Assembly (NCBI GenBank): GCA_035378955.1
Contig: DAOSUS010000002.1
Span: 1-64,000 of the forward strand
Source of the DNA: Candidatus Hydrogenedens sp.
GTDB lineage: Bacteria; Hydrogenedentota; Hydrogenedentia; Hydrogenedentales; Hydrogenedentaceae
Direction of reading: 5' to 3'
Length of the DNA: 64,000 bases
In this document: in pieces, positions 27,117 to 35,985 of the stretch
Position numbering within the stretch: position 1 is the first letter of the stretch
Layout of the letters: every line of letters starts with the position of its first letter
Program-made: the position numbers and the translations under genes
Notes under the pieces: generated by a model
Told to the model about the DNA's origin: nothing
Databases searched by the model: none
What the model saw: only the letters and a program-made list of their open reading frames with translations

Positions 27117-27617
27117 ATGAGCGTAATAGCAGTAGTTAAATACGAGTTTGAATCGTCGCCCGACACGAAACAGGGCAGGGTTTTGCAAATGCCATCATCC
27201 ATTAGCATGGAATTGCAACAGCAAATCCGTAGTGGCTCCCTGCAAGGGGCTTGTCTGCAATATGTAAATCTGATGGGTGTCTGGCTCGAAGGGATAGATT
27301 TTTCAGGTGCAGACCTTACTAATGCATGCTTTGAGTTTGCCGTGCTGAGTTCATGCAATTTTCAAGATTGTAAATTAGAAAAGGCTAACTTAAAACGAGC
27401 AAATCTAATCGGTGCCAATCTGAATGGTGCCCATTTAAGAAACGCAGACCTGTATTATGCACGGCTTACCTGTGCAAGTTTGAAAAAAGCAGATTTAAGC
27501 AATGCTAATTTAGAACGGACTATCCTGCGTTGTGCCGATTTATCAGGTGCGCGGCTGACCAATGCACGCGGAAATCCTGTAATTGACCGAACCAAGATGG
27601 AGGGAATTATCCAATGA
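27117..27617 (+). CDS. Pentapeptide-repeat protein
   Basis: The 166-residue protein carries about 18 consecutive pentapeptides of A(D/N)LXX type over residues 50-150 (for example FSGADLTNACF, KANLKRANLIGANLNGA, NADLYYARL, ADLSNANLERT). Such repeats fold as a right-handed square beta helix. Known members include DNA-mimicking gyrase protectors, but many have no known role. No membrane segment is present. It overlaps the next gene by ATGA (27614-27617), so the two are probably co-translated. Confidence 0.88.
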   Translation: MSVIAVVKYEFESSPDTKQGRVLQMPSSISMELQQQIRSGSLQGACLQYVNLMGVWLEGIDFSGADLTNACFEFAVLSSCNFQDCKLEKANLKRANLIGANLNGAHLRNADLYYARLTCASLKKADLSNANLERTILRCADLSGARLTNARGNPVIDRTKMEGIIQ

Positions 27618-28183
27618 TAGTTTACCACTTTTGCACATCGGTCAATGAAGCCAACGCCTATTTGATAATTGATGCGGAAAATAAAGAAGGGTTGCTAATA
27701 GATGTGCCGACATGGACAGAAGGTATGCAGAAAGTCCTTGATGAATATAAGGCAAAACTTGTTGGCGTGTTCATAACGCACGAACATTACGACCATACCT
27801 CCGGTCTCAGCGAACTGTATAAAATCTATCCGAATATAAAACGATACCCGCAGAAAGAGTTCTTTAATGACCCTGAAAATGAAAAGTATAACAAACTAAC
27901 TGTCGGGCAATGGGAAGGAACAATATTATCCCTGCCGGGACATACAGCGGAAAGTGTCGGATTATATATCGGCAATGTCGTGTTTACGGGGGATGCACTC
28001 TTCGCTGGTTCTGTGGGTGGAACTGTAAGTCCACAGGAAGCAAAACAACAAATAGAAGCCATCCAGAAGAAAATACTAATACTGCCCGAAGATACCCTCA
28101 TATTAACAGGACACGGACCCGCCTCCTCTGTGGGCATAGAAAAGAAATTCAACCCCTTTTTACAAAATAATAACAGCGGCTAA
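27614..28183 (+). CDS. MBL-fold metallohydrolase (glyoxalase II-like)
   Basis: The 189-residue protein has the metallo-beta-lactamase fold motifs in order: THEHYDH (His56, His58, Asp60, His61), LPGHTAESVGLYI, FTGDALFAGSVGGT and LTGHGPASSV. The short length and GD-LF-GS segment fit the YcbL/glyoxalase II-like branch, which hydrolyses thioesters, though other small MBL hydrolases look the same. It is coupled to the pentapeptide-repeat gene through a 4-bp overlap. Confidence 0.88.
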   Translation: MIVYHFCTSVNEANAYLIIDAENKEGLLIDVPTWTEGMQKVLDEYKAKLVGVFITHEHYDHTSGLSELYKIYPNIKRYPQKEFFNDPENEKYNKLTVGQWEGTILSLPGHTAESVGLYIGNVVFTGDALFAGSVGGTVSPQEAKQQIEAIQKKILILPEDTLILTGHGPASSVGIEKKFNPFLQNNNSG

Positions 28184-28464
28184 ACGGAACGAATAGCAGG
28201 AATACACGCATTTTACCTGCACAATGTTAAACAAAAAAGAATTGGGGAATTACTTCAAGTATTGCTATTAGTATAAAATTAAATCGGAAAAGTATTAAAA
28301 ACAAGATAGAGGAATAGAAAAATTTTTTCGCTACTTGGGAAACTTGAATTTAGATATAATGACAGAGAAAAGTATAATAGGGTTCATATCGTATTAAGTA
28401 AAATAGAAATGAGTAATCATATTAATAGCTGTGTTATAAAATAAAACACTGGAGGTCCAAAGGA
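28184..28464. promoter_or_regulatory. Leader of the restriction-modification operon
   Basis: The 281-bp gap has no gene. A perfect TATAAT at 28355-28360 lies about 105 bp before hsdM, but the -35 region is weak. GGAGGTCC (28451-28458) and AAAGG (28459-28463) precede the hsdM ATG; the nearer one is too close, so the GGAGGTCC site at 6-nt spacing is the likely ribosome site. Confidence 0.4.
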
Positions 28465-30003
28465 ATGCCCGCTCAAAAACTTGACATTAAAACCCTTGAA
28501 AACTGGCTCTGGGAAGCAGCATGCAAAATAAGGGGAGAAGTAGATGCCCCCAAATATAAAGATTACATCCTACCGTTAATCTTTCTCAAAAGGCTTTCCG
28601 ATGTGTTTGAAGACGAAATTCTTAAACTCTCCGAACAGTATCGCAGTAGAGAAATTGCAGAAAAATTAGTAGGACAGGACCACAAACTCGTTCGCTTCTA
28701 CCTTCCTGAAACGGCAAGGTGGGAAAACATAAAAAAACAGACCACCCGCATAGGGCAGTATTTAACGGATGCTGTCAGAACGGTTGCAAGAGAAAACCCA
28801 AAATTACAAGGGGTAATAGACATTGTTGATTTTAACGCAACGACCGCAGGGGAACGGGTGATAAGTGATGATAGTTTGAAAGCCTTAATAGATGTATTGG
28901 GAAGATGTCGGCTCGGGCTGGATGATGTCGAACCGGATATCCTTGGCAGAGCGTATGAGTATCTTCTGCGTAAGTTTGCGGAAGGCAGCGGGCAAAGTGC
29001 CGGTGAATTCTACACCCCTAAAGAGGTAGCCATTCTCATGGCTCACATATTAGACCCACTGCCAGGGATAGAAGTTTATGACCCTTGTGCCGGTTCCGGT
29101 GGACTTCTCATAAAAACTTACCTCAGGTTCAAAGAAAAGTATGGAGATAACCCAAAAACAAAGCCCCTTAAATTTTATGGTCAGGAAATCCTGCATGCCA
29201 CCTACGCTATGGCAAAGATGAATGTGTTCATACACAGTATGGATGCGGAAATCGTTCTCGGGGACACAATGAAAACTCCTAAATTCTTAAATTCAGATGG
29301 CTCTCTGAAAAAGTTCGACTTCGTAGTGGCGAATCCTATGTGGAATCAAAAATTCCCTCAAAGTGTATATGAAAATGACCCATACAACCGCTTCATATTT
29401 GGCTATCCTCCCTCGAACAGTGCCGATTGGGCATGGATACAGCACATGCACGCATCGCTTAAAGATAACGGGAAAATGGCTGTAGTTCTGGATACAGGAG
29501 CCGTCTCGAGGGGAAGTGGTAACACAGGCAGGGACAGAGAAAGGGATATAAGGAAAGAATTTGTAGAGCAGGATTTAGTAGAAACCGTCATTCTCCTCCC
29601 TGAAAACCTCTTTTACAACACCACAGCACCCGGTATTATCCTGCTCATTAACAAAAACAAACCCGAAGAACGAAAGAATAAGATGCTTTTGATAAATACT
29701 TCCCAACTTCACGAAAAAGAGAGACCTAAAAACTACCTGCCCGATGAGAGTATAGCAAGAGTAGCCCGCATATACTTAGAGTGGAAGGAAGAGGAAAGTA
29801 TAAGCAAGATCATTACCACAGATGAGGTGAGGAGGAACGATTACAACCTGAGCCCGTCAAGGTATGTAGCGTTAAACGGCGGTGATGAGACGATACCGGT
29901 AGATGAGGCAATGGTAGAACTTTTAGAGGCGGAAGAAGAGCGAAAAGAGGCGGAAGCAAAATTAAAAAAGGTGCTGACGGAGTTGGGATTCGATTATGAA
30001 TAA
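28465..30003 (+). CDS. hsdM: Type I restriction-modification methyltransferase HsdM
   Basis: The 512-residue modification subunit transfers methyl from SAM to adenine N6 in the site chosen by HsdS. The N-terminal helical domain (about 1-150) is followed by the MTase domain: AGEFYTPKEVA, the SAM-binding DPCAGSGG (206-213), and the catalytic NPMW (290-293), a variant of NPPY/F. The C-terminal tail is charged and helical, as used for HsdS contact. Arginine codons AGA/AGG are frequent, unlike the housekeeping genes here, which suggests horizontal transfer. An unusually long 699-bp gap separates it from hsdS. Confidence 0.96.
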   Translation: MPAQKLDIKTLENWLWEAACKIRGEVDAPKYKDYILPLIFLKRLSDVFEDEILKLSEQYRSREIAEKLVGQDHKLVRFYLPETARWENIKKQTTRIGQYLTDAVRTVARENPKLQGVIDIVDFNATTAGERVISDDSLKALIDVLGRCRLGLDDVEPDILGRAYEYLLRKFAEGSGQSAGEFYTPKEVAILMAHILDPLPGIEVYDPCAGSGGLLIKTYLRFKEKYGDNPKTKPLKFYGQEILHATYAMAKMNVFIHSMDAEIVLGDTMKTPKFLNSDGSLKKFDFVVANPMWNQKFPQSVYENDPYNRFIFGYPPSNSADWAWIQHMHASLKDNGKMAVVLDTGAVSRGSGNTGRDRERDIRKEFVEQDLVETVILLPENLFYNTTAPGIILLINKNKPEERKNKMLLINTSQLHEKERPKNYLPDESIARVARIYLEWKEEESISKIITTDEVRRNDYNLSPSRYVALNGGDETIPVDEAMVELLEAEEERKEAEAKLKKVLTELGFDYE

Positions 30004-30702
30004 GAGTTTTTTCGGGAGTGTGGGGTTAGAGAGTTAAGGGAATTTTCTATGTTTTAATGATTTATCAATCCATTGATGTCAAAGGGGACAAAGGGGTCAT
30101 AAAGGGGACATAAAGGGGACAATTGAACCCAAGTGCGGGGAAAAGAGTTTTTTCAGATGTGTGGGAAATATAGGAAAAGGAAAGGATTTTTACGGTTATA
30201 TTGGGTAATGAAGGTAATGAATAAGTAATGTGATTACCTATGGGACATAGGTAACATGTAGGGGCGATTGGCTAATCGCCCTCTTAGGCTCTATGTATCG
30301 GTTTATATGTAGCACTTCCGTAGGATGTTATAAATTTCTCATACGATATACCAAGACAAGTGTTACCCATGTCCTATAGTTCTTCAAGTAATGAATAGGT
30401 AATGAAAGTAATGAATCGGGGGTGTGAAAATAGGGAGGCAATTCTTCGTGAAAATTTTATATTTTTTTGCAATAATGAGGTGGTCAAGTATTGATTGTAT
30501 AATGATTGAATAGTAATTGGTGGTGTCAAAGGGGACAGAGGTATGCAAAAGAATATCCGTAAGGACGCAATAAAAAGCGAAAGGCAAAAAAGGTCGGTAA
30601 AAATGCGATAATGATATAAAAAAAGTATAATAAAGAATAAAAGAATAATAAAGTTGTAATAAAGGAGCAATTTTGTATAATTGTGATTAGTTGAGGTGTA
30701 TT
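30004..30702. other. Repeat-bearing gap between hsdM and hsdS
   Basis: No gene is visible in this ~700-bp stretch, although hsdM and hsdS normally touch or overlap. It holds short repeats: TGTCAAAGGGGACA at 30077-30090 and again at 30524-30537; a run of four AAAGGGGACA-like units at 30081-30121; several GTAATGAA units near 30205-30230 and 30385-30415; and a REP-like palindrome at 30258-30286. GAGGTG at 30693-30698 serves hsdS. It may be the scar of a lost element or an insertion. Confidence 0.6.
30258..30286. repeat. REP-like palindrome GTAGGGGCGATT
   Basis: Arms GGGCGATT (30262-30269) and AATCGCCC (30274-30281) enclose GGCT. The flank GTAGGGG on the left matches the copies at 307 and, inverted, 42995. 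It lies in the hsdM-hsdS gap. Confidence 0.7.
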
Positions 30703-31935
30703 ATGAAAGACTCAGAGAACGGATTTAAAGAAACGGAACTCGGACCCCTCCCAGAAGACTGGAATGTCGTAAAACTGGGCGAGGTTTGTGAAGTAATTAT
30801 GGGACAATCTCCACCAGGGAAAACTTACAATACAGAGGGAAATGGAGTGCCTTTTCTACAGGGGAAAGCAGAATTTGGAGATATTTATCCTACACATATT
30901 AAATATACAACTAAACCTTTGAAAATTGCTCTTCCAAATACAGTTTTGATTTCGGTAAGAGCACCTGTAGGAGATGTAAATTTGACCAATATTATATACT
31001 GTATTGGTAGAGGTTTAGCTTCATTATCTTTGAAAAATAGCAATAACTTCTATTTGTTTTATTGCCTTGCTTATTTAAAACCTTTGCTTGAAAAACAGGG
31101 AACGGGCTCAACATTTATGGCAATAAACAAATCAAAGTTAGAGAGGTTTCCTATCCCCCTACCCCCTCTTAGTGAGCAGGAGAGGATAGCGGGGGTATTA
31201 TCGGCGATTCAAGGAGTGATAGAGAAGACGGAGAAGGTGATACGGGCAAATAGGGAGTTGAAAAGGTCTTTAATGAAGCATCTTTTTACTTATGGACCTG
31301 TGCCCGTTAACAATGTGGATAGCGTAAATCTTAAAGATACTGAGATTGGCAATATTCCTCAACATTGGAATGTCGTAAAACTGGGCGAGGTTTGTGAAGT
31401 AATTATGGGACAATCTCCACCAGGGAAAACTTACAATACAGAGGGAAATGGAGTGCCTTTTCTACAGGGGAAAGCAGAATTTGGAGATATTTATCCTACA
31501 CATATTAAATATACAACTAAACCTTTGAAAATTGCTCTTCCAAATACAGTTTTGATTTCGGTAAGAGCACCTGTAGGAGATGTAAATTTGACCAATATTA
31601 TATACTGTATTGGTAGAGGTTTAGCTTCATTATCTTTGAAAAATAGCAATAACTTCTATTTGTTTTATTGCCTTGCTTATTTAAAACCTTTGCTTGAAAA
31701 ACAGGGAACGGGCTCAACATTTATGGCAATAAACAAATCAAAGTTAGAGAGGTTTCCTATCCCCCTACCCCCTCTTTCGGAGCAGGAGAGGATAGTGGAG
31801 GTATTGTGTGCGGTGGATGAGAAGATACAGGCGGAGGAGAGGAAGAAGAAGTCGCTTGAGGTATTGTTTAGGTCTATGCTTCACTATTTAATGAGCGGTA
31901 AAATCAGAGTGAATAACTTAAACATAGAGGGTTAA
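30703..31935 (+). CDS. hsdS: Type I restriction specificity subunit HsdS with identical TRDs
   Basis: The 410-residue subunit reads the DNA target. It has the usual two-fold layout: TRD1, conserved helix, TRD2, conserved helix. Each TRD begins WNVVKLGEVCEVIMGQSPPG and ends PLPPLSEQERI. Residues 20-156 and 222-358 are identical over 137 amino acids, and the DNA is identical over 411 bp, whereas natural HsdS proteins have two different TRDs. The spacer helices (KVIRANRELKRSLMKHL and AEERKKKSLEVLFRSMLHYL) do differ. With both TRDs alike the target should be an interrupted palindrome. The ATG at 30703 with GAGGTG is preferred over TTG 30691. hsdR follows after 3 bp. Confidence 0.95.
   Translation: MKDSENGFKETELGPLPEDWNVVKLGEVCEVIMGQSPPGKTYNTEGNGVPFLQGKAEFGDIYPTHIKYTTKPLKIALPNTVLISVRAPVGDVNLTNIIYCIGRGLASLSLKNSNNFYLFYCLAYLKPLLEKQGTGSTFMAINKSKLERFPIPLPPLSEQERIAGVLSAIQGVIEKTEKVIRANRELKRSLMKHLFTYGPVPVNNVDSVNLKDTEIGNIPQHWNVVKLGEVCEVIMGQSPPGKTYNTEGNGVPFLQGKAEFGDIYPTHIKYTTKPLKIALPNTVLISVRAPVGDVNLTNIIYCIGRGLASLSLKNSNNFYLFYCLAYLKPLLEKQGTGSTFMAINKSKLERFPIPLPPLSEQERIVEVLCAVDEKIQAEERKKKSLEVLFRSMLHYLMSGKIRVNNLNIEG
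30760..31170 (+). repeat. 411-bp direct repeat, copy 1 (TRD1 of hsdS)
   Basis: Compared base by base with 31366-31776, this 411-bp block shows no mismatch. The sequence diverges at once on both sides (CT before the repeat versus AT; AGTGAG after it versus TCGGAG). The copies are 606 bp apart and in frame, so recombination would delete exactly one TRD and one spacer helix. Confidence 0.98.
31366..31776 (+). repeat. 411-bp direct repeat, copy 2 (TRD2 of hsdS)
   Basis: Second exact copy of the TRD block at 30760-31170. The absence of even synonymous differences indicates a very recent duplication or gene conversion, or a read-assembly artefact. Confidence 0.98.
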
Positions 31936-31938
31936 GGT

Positions 31939-34905
31939 ATGGAGAAACTGGGAGGTGAAAGATATTCCGTTCAAGAGCCTATTATAAATTATGTTGGTGA
32001 ATCGTCGGCGGAATATATAGCGGCGGGTGGTGAAAAAATACACTTAAAATTAGGCTGGGAGTATGTTCCGCCGAAGATTGCAGAGGAGATGAGGGGTGGC
32101 ACGGCGGGGTTTGTGTTTAGGGATGTGTTTATCGGTCAGATGAAGAAATTAAACCCGTTTGTAGATGACCTGATTGCTAATGACCTTATACGGAAGATAG
32201 AAATTATACCTCCGACTATTGAAGGGAATCTGACCGTCTGGGAATATTTGAAGGGTTTGAGGGGCGTTTTTGTGCCCGGAGAGAAAAGGGAACGAAATGT
32301 AAAGTTTATAGACACGGAAAACATAGAGAATAACATCTTTCAGATAACGGATGAGTTTCCTTTTACTAATGGAAGCAAGACGATACGGTTTGATTTGGTG
32401 TTTCTTATAAACGGTGTGCCGGTGATTTTTGTGGAGACGAAGTCAGCGGATAAGATAGAGGGGTTGACGGAAGCCTTAGAGCAGGTAAGTCGTTATCACA
32501 GGGATTGTCCGGAGATATTGGCGGTGCTTCAGGCGTATGCGATAACGCATCTTATCAAATATTTTTATAGTCCCACATGGAACACATCGCTGAAAGGGCT
32601 TTTTAACTGGAAGGAGGAGGTAGCAGGGGATTTTGAGCGGCTTGTGAAGACATTTTTTGAGAGGGAGCGGATTGTAAAACTGATAACGGATTTTGTGCTA
32701 TTTGTGCGGCAGGACGATGAATTGAAGAAGGTTATTTTGAGACCGCATCAAATGCGGGCGGTGGAAAAGGTAGTCAAACGGGCGGAATTGGAAGAGAAGC
32801 GGAGGGGACTAATCTGGCATACGCAAGGCTCCGGGAAAACTTATACGATGATTGTCTCTGCTAAGAAACTTATTGAAAATCCTTTGTTTGAGAATCCGAC
32901 AGTGATAATGCTGGTGGATCGCACGGAATTGGAGTCGCAACTTTTTAGTAATTTGAGGGCGGTAGGGTTTGAGTCGGTGGAGGTTGCGGAGAGTAGGGAG
33001 CATCTACGCGGGCTGCTTGAGCAGGATAAGAGGGGGCTTATCATCAGTATGATTCATAAGTTTGAAGGTATGCCCGTCAATATAAATACAAGAAAGAACA
33101 TATTTGTGCTTGTAGATGAGGCACACAGGACTACGGGTGGTAAACTCGGCAATTATCTTATGGGTGCTTTACCAGAGGCAACCTATATCGGTTTTACGGG
33201 CACACCTATTGATAGGACATCTCAAGGGCAGGGGACATTTGTAATATTCGGGAGGGATGACCCGCCTAAGGGTTATCTGGACAGATATAGTATTGCGGAA
33301 TCGATAGAAGATGGAACGACGCTCCCCCTTTATTACACATTGGCATCTAACGAACTTCTGGTGGATAGGGAAACCTTAGAAACGGAGTTTTTAATGATAA
33401 AAGAGGCGGAAGGTGTGAGCGATATTGAGGAACTCAATAAAGTGTTAGAGAAGGCAGTAAATCTCCGAAACATGCTAAAGAGCAAAAACAGGATTAAGAA
33501 GGTGGCGGAGTATGTGGCAAAGCATTTTACCGAAACGGTTGAACCTATGGGCTATAAAGCGTTTCTTGTCGCTGTGGATAGGGAAGCTTGCGCATTATAT
33601 AAAGAAGAACTTGATAAATTTCTGCCTTCGGAATACTCAAAAGTTGTAATTAGTAGTTTTTACAACGATCCGACGGAATTAGCGAAATACCACCTTACGA
33701 AGGAGGAAGAGAAGAGGGTAAGGAAGGCGTTCAGACAGCCTGACCAATTGCCGAAGATACTCATCGTTACGGAAAAACTGCTTACGGGCTTTGATGCGCC
33801 CATACTCTACTGTATGTATTTAGACAAGCCGATGCGTGACCATGTGCTACTGCAAGCCATTGCAAGGGTGAATAGACCGTATGAGGATAAAAATAGCGTG
33901 AAAAAGCCCTCCGGGTTCATTTTGGATTTTGTTGGGATATTTCAAAATCTTGAGAAAGCCTTATCCTTTGATTCTGAAGATATTGAAGGCGTTGTGAAAG
34001 ATGTAGAGATGCTAAAAGAGGAATTTGTCGAGAAGATGCGGATTGCGCGGGCGGAGTATCTGTCTATAATAGAGGGCAAGGCGCGGGACAAAGCGGTGGA
34101 GACAGTGTTAGAACATTTCAGGAATGAGGAAAAAAGGCATGAGTTTTATCGGTTTTTCAAGGAACTTCAAGACCGCTACGAAATTATCTCTCCGGACCCG
34201 TTTTTGAGGTCCTATATTGAGGAATTTGATACCCTTGCGAAGATGTATGGGATACTGCGGTCTAATTATGAGCCGGGGGTCTCTATTGATAGAAACTTTA
34301 TGAGGAAGACAGCGAAGTTGGTTCAGGAATATACAAGCAGTAGTTCTATAAAGCCCGCCCTTGAGATATACGAAATCAATGAAGAGACGCTGAAAAAGAT
34401 TGAAGAGAGCAAGGTTTCTGATACGGAAAAGGTGTTTAACCTACTCAACAGTATTACAAAGATGGTAGAGGAACAGTCGCAGAAGTCTCCTTACCTTATA
34501 TCTATAGGAGAAAAGGCTCATGAGATAGCAAAACGGTATCGCGAAGGACAAATAACCACGCAAGAAGCGTTGGCTGAAGTAATTCAATTAACGAAAGAAA
34601 CCATCAAAGCAAAGATGGAAGAGATTGAAAAAAATATGCCTGCCGATGTATTCACCGTGTATTGGATACTCGACAGTGAAGGGTATGAAAAGGCTGAGGA
34701 TGTGGCAAATCGGATAAAAGAGGTCTTTGAAGAAAGTCCCCACTGGAAAGAGTCTGAGGAGCAGGCGATAACAGTTCGTAAAAAGTTTTATGAGATTATA
34801 CTTCAATCCGGGGTTTCTGATTATCAAAAAGCGGTGGAAATTGTAGAACGAATATTCCGAACCTTAAAGGAAAATCCTAACGATGTTAACTCAAGATGTA
34901 TTTAA
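31939..34905 (+). CDS. hsdR: Type I restriction endonuclease subunit HsdR
   Basis: The 988-residue motor and nuclease subunit translocates DNA and cuts it far from the site. The N-terminal PD-(D/E)xK nuclease shows Asp152 in RFDLVFL and Glu166-x-Lys168 in VETKS. The helicase part has Walker A GSGKT (297-301), DEAH (393-396), GFTGTP and the late motif LLQAIARVNRPY. A helical C-terminal region (about 690-988) contacts HsdM/HsdS. The frame is intact, so with hsdM and hsdS the system looks functional. AGA/AGG codons are common. It overlaps the next gene by 23 bp. Confidence 0.96.
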   Translation: MEKLGGERYSVQEPIINYVGESSAEYIAAGGEKIHLKLGWEYVPPKIAEEMRGGTAGFVFRDVFIGQMKKLNPFVDDLIANDLIRKIEIIPPTIEGNLTVWEYLKGLRGVFVPGEKRERNVKFIDTENIENNIFQITDEFPFTNGSKTIRFDLVFLINGVPVIFVETKSADKIEGLTEALEQVSRYHRDCPEILAVLQAYAITHLIKYFYSPTWNTSLKGLFNWKEEVAGDFERLVKTFFERERIVKLITDFVLFVRQDDELKKVILRPHQMRAVEKVVKRAELEEKRRGLIWHTQGSGKTYTMIVSAKKLIENPLFENPTVIMLVDRTELESQLFSNLRAVGFESVEVAESREHLRGLLEQDKRGLIISMIHKFEGMPVNINTRKNIFVLVDEAHRTTGGKLGNYLMGALPEATYIGFTGTPIDRTSQGQGTFVIFGRDDPPKGYLDRYSIAESIEDGTTLPLYYTLASNELLVDRETLETEFLMIKEAEGVSDIEELNKVLEKAVNLRNMLKSKNRIKKVAEYVAKHFTETVEPMGYKAFLVAVDREACALYKEELDKFLPSEYSKVVISSFYNDPTELAKYHLTKEEEKRVRKAFRQPDQLPKILIVTEKLLTGFDAPILYCMYLDKPMRDHVLLQAIARVNRPYEDKNSVKKPSGFILDFVGIFQNLEKALSFDSEDIEGVVKDVEMLKEEFVEKMRIARAEYLSIIEGKARDKAVETVLEHFRNEEKRHEFYRFFKELQDRYEIISPDPFLRSYIEEFDTLAKMYGILRSNYEPGVSIDRNFMRKTAKLVQEYTSSSSIKPALEIYEINEETLKKIEESKVSDTEKVFNLLNSITKMVEEQSQKSPYLISIGEKAHEIAKRYREGQITTQEALAEVIQLTKETIKAKMEEIEKNMPADVFTVYWILDSEGYEKAEDVANRIKEVFEESPHWKESEEQAITVRKKFYEIILQSGVSDYQKAVEIVERIFRTLKENPNDVNSRCI

Positions 34906-35173
34906 GAAGAAAGTTTTTGAACTTGCCGATATGGTGGGTGTAAAGCCCAAAGAAATTCATATCCGCAGGATGAATAGAAAACTGGCAAGTTGTTCCAGTA
35001 AGGGGAGGTTAACCTTTGATGTGTCTTTGCTGGATGAGAATAAAGAAGTAAGGTATAAAATTATCCTGCATGAACTTCTCCATCTCAGGTATCGAAATCA
35101 TAGCAAAATGTTTCATCTTTTGCTGAGAGCATATTTAAATAAGAGCCTAAATGCAACTGAGACGGCAGAATGA
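34883..35173 (+). CDS. YgjP-like metallopeptidase (short form)
   Basis: The 96-residue protein has the zinc motif of YgjP/DUF45 (WLM-like) metallopeptidases: HELLH at 63-67 followed by RNHSKMF, the same HExxH...NHSxxF pattern as in the full-length family. It is shorter than YgjP (about 170-240 aa) and keeps only the C-terminal catalytic helices and a little of the beta domain (CSSKGRLTFDVSLL). It starts inside hsdR, so it belongs to the restriction operon. DUF45-type proteases recur next to type I systems, perhaps controlling restriction subunits; that role is an inference here. Confidence 0.8.
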   Translation: MLTQDVFKKKVFELADMVGVKPKEIHIRRMNRKLASCSSKGRLTFDVSLLDENKEVRYKIILHELLHLRYRNHSKMFHLLLRAYLNKSLNATETAE

Positions 35174-35319
35174 CGGTATAAGAGGAATGGTAAAACCTCT
35201 TGGATTGCAATTCAATTAAATCTATGATATATGGGGGATGCTTCACTTATAAAATAAAAGGGTGTATAATTATGTTATAGAGATGGATATGAAATCGAAA
35301 TTGAAAGGTTGAAGGTCAT

Positions 35320-35976
35320 TTGCGAATACATCAGCATGTAAATCCGTTGAATAAAAAATATCTGGTTGTGCCGCCTATGCCGCAATGGTCGAAGGTGTAT
35401 GCAGAGCCTTTTCTACCTCTTCATCTTGATTTGGGTTCTGCAAGTGGTCGTTTTTTGCTGCAGCTGGCACAAAAGAATAAAGATTGGAATTTTTTAGGGT
35501 TGGAGATACGCGAACCTTTAGTGGAACGGGCAAATCAATGGAAGGATGAATTGGGACTTGCGAACCTTTATTTCTTTCACGGTCAGGCGCATATCGTTTT
35601 ACAGCCCCTTCTTGAAAGTCTACCTATTGGTGTATTGCAGTTTGTAAGTATTAATTTTCCAGACCCATGGTTCAAAAGGCGCCACCATAAACGGAGATTG
35701 GTTACACCGCAATTGGTGCAAACATTAGCAACATACTTACAGCCTCGTGGGAAGGTCTTTATTCAAACGGATGTGGAGGAATTAAGTAAGAATATTTGTG
35801 GTCTTTTTGCAGACAATATCTGTTTTCAAGTCGTGGATGAATTGCTCGAACACAATCCTTTTGGTATTCTTACGGAGCGTGAGAATTCCGTTATTCGTTT
35901 AGGGCGTTATATATATAGAACTATTTTCGAACGGAAAGCAGAGAAACCGTGTGAAAAGCGTATGAATAATAATTAG
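35320..35976 (+). CDS. trmB: tRNA (guanine-N7-)-methyltransferase
   Basis: This is a SAM-dependent enzyme that makes m7G46 in the tRNA variable loop. The 218-residue protein has the SAM motif LDLGSASGRF (about 37-46), GLEIREP, and the family signature INFPDPWFKRRHHKRR with TP following. The start is a TTG at 35320; no earlier ATG fits and GAAGG lies upstream. It is followed after 9 bp by the large secreted protein gene, which may share its transcript. Confidence 0.93.
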   Translation: MRIHQHVNPLNKKYLVVPPMPQWSKVYAEPFLPLHLDLGSASGRFLLQLAQKNKDWNFLGLEIREPLVERANQWKDELGLANLYFFHGQAHIVLQPLLESLPIGVLQFVSINFPDPWFKRRHHKRRLVTPQLVQTLATYLQPRGKVFIQTDVEELSKNICGLFADNICFQVVDELLEHNPFGILTERENSVIRLGRYIYRTIFERKAEKPCEKRMNNN

Positions 35977-35985
35977 GATAATGAA

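Noticed and set aside
30384..30670. Minus-strand frames in the hsdM-hsdS gap
   Set aside because: Sequence is low-complexity and hydrophobic with no ribosome site; nothing resembles a restriction-associated antitoxin or protease.
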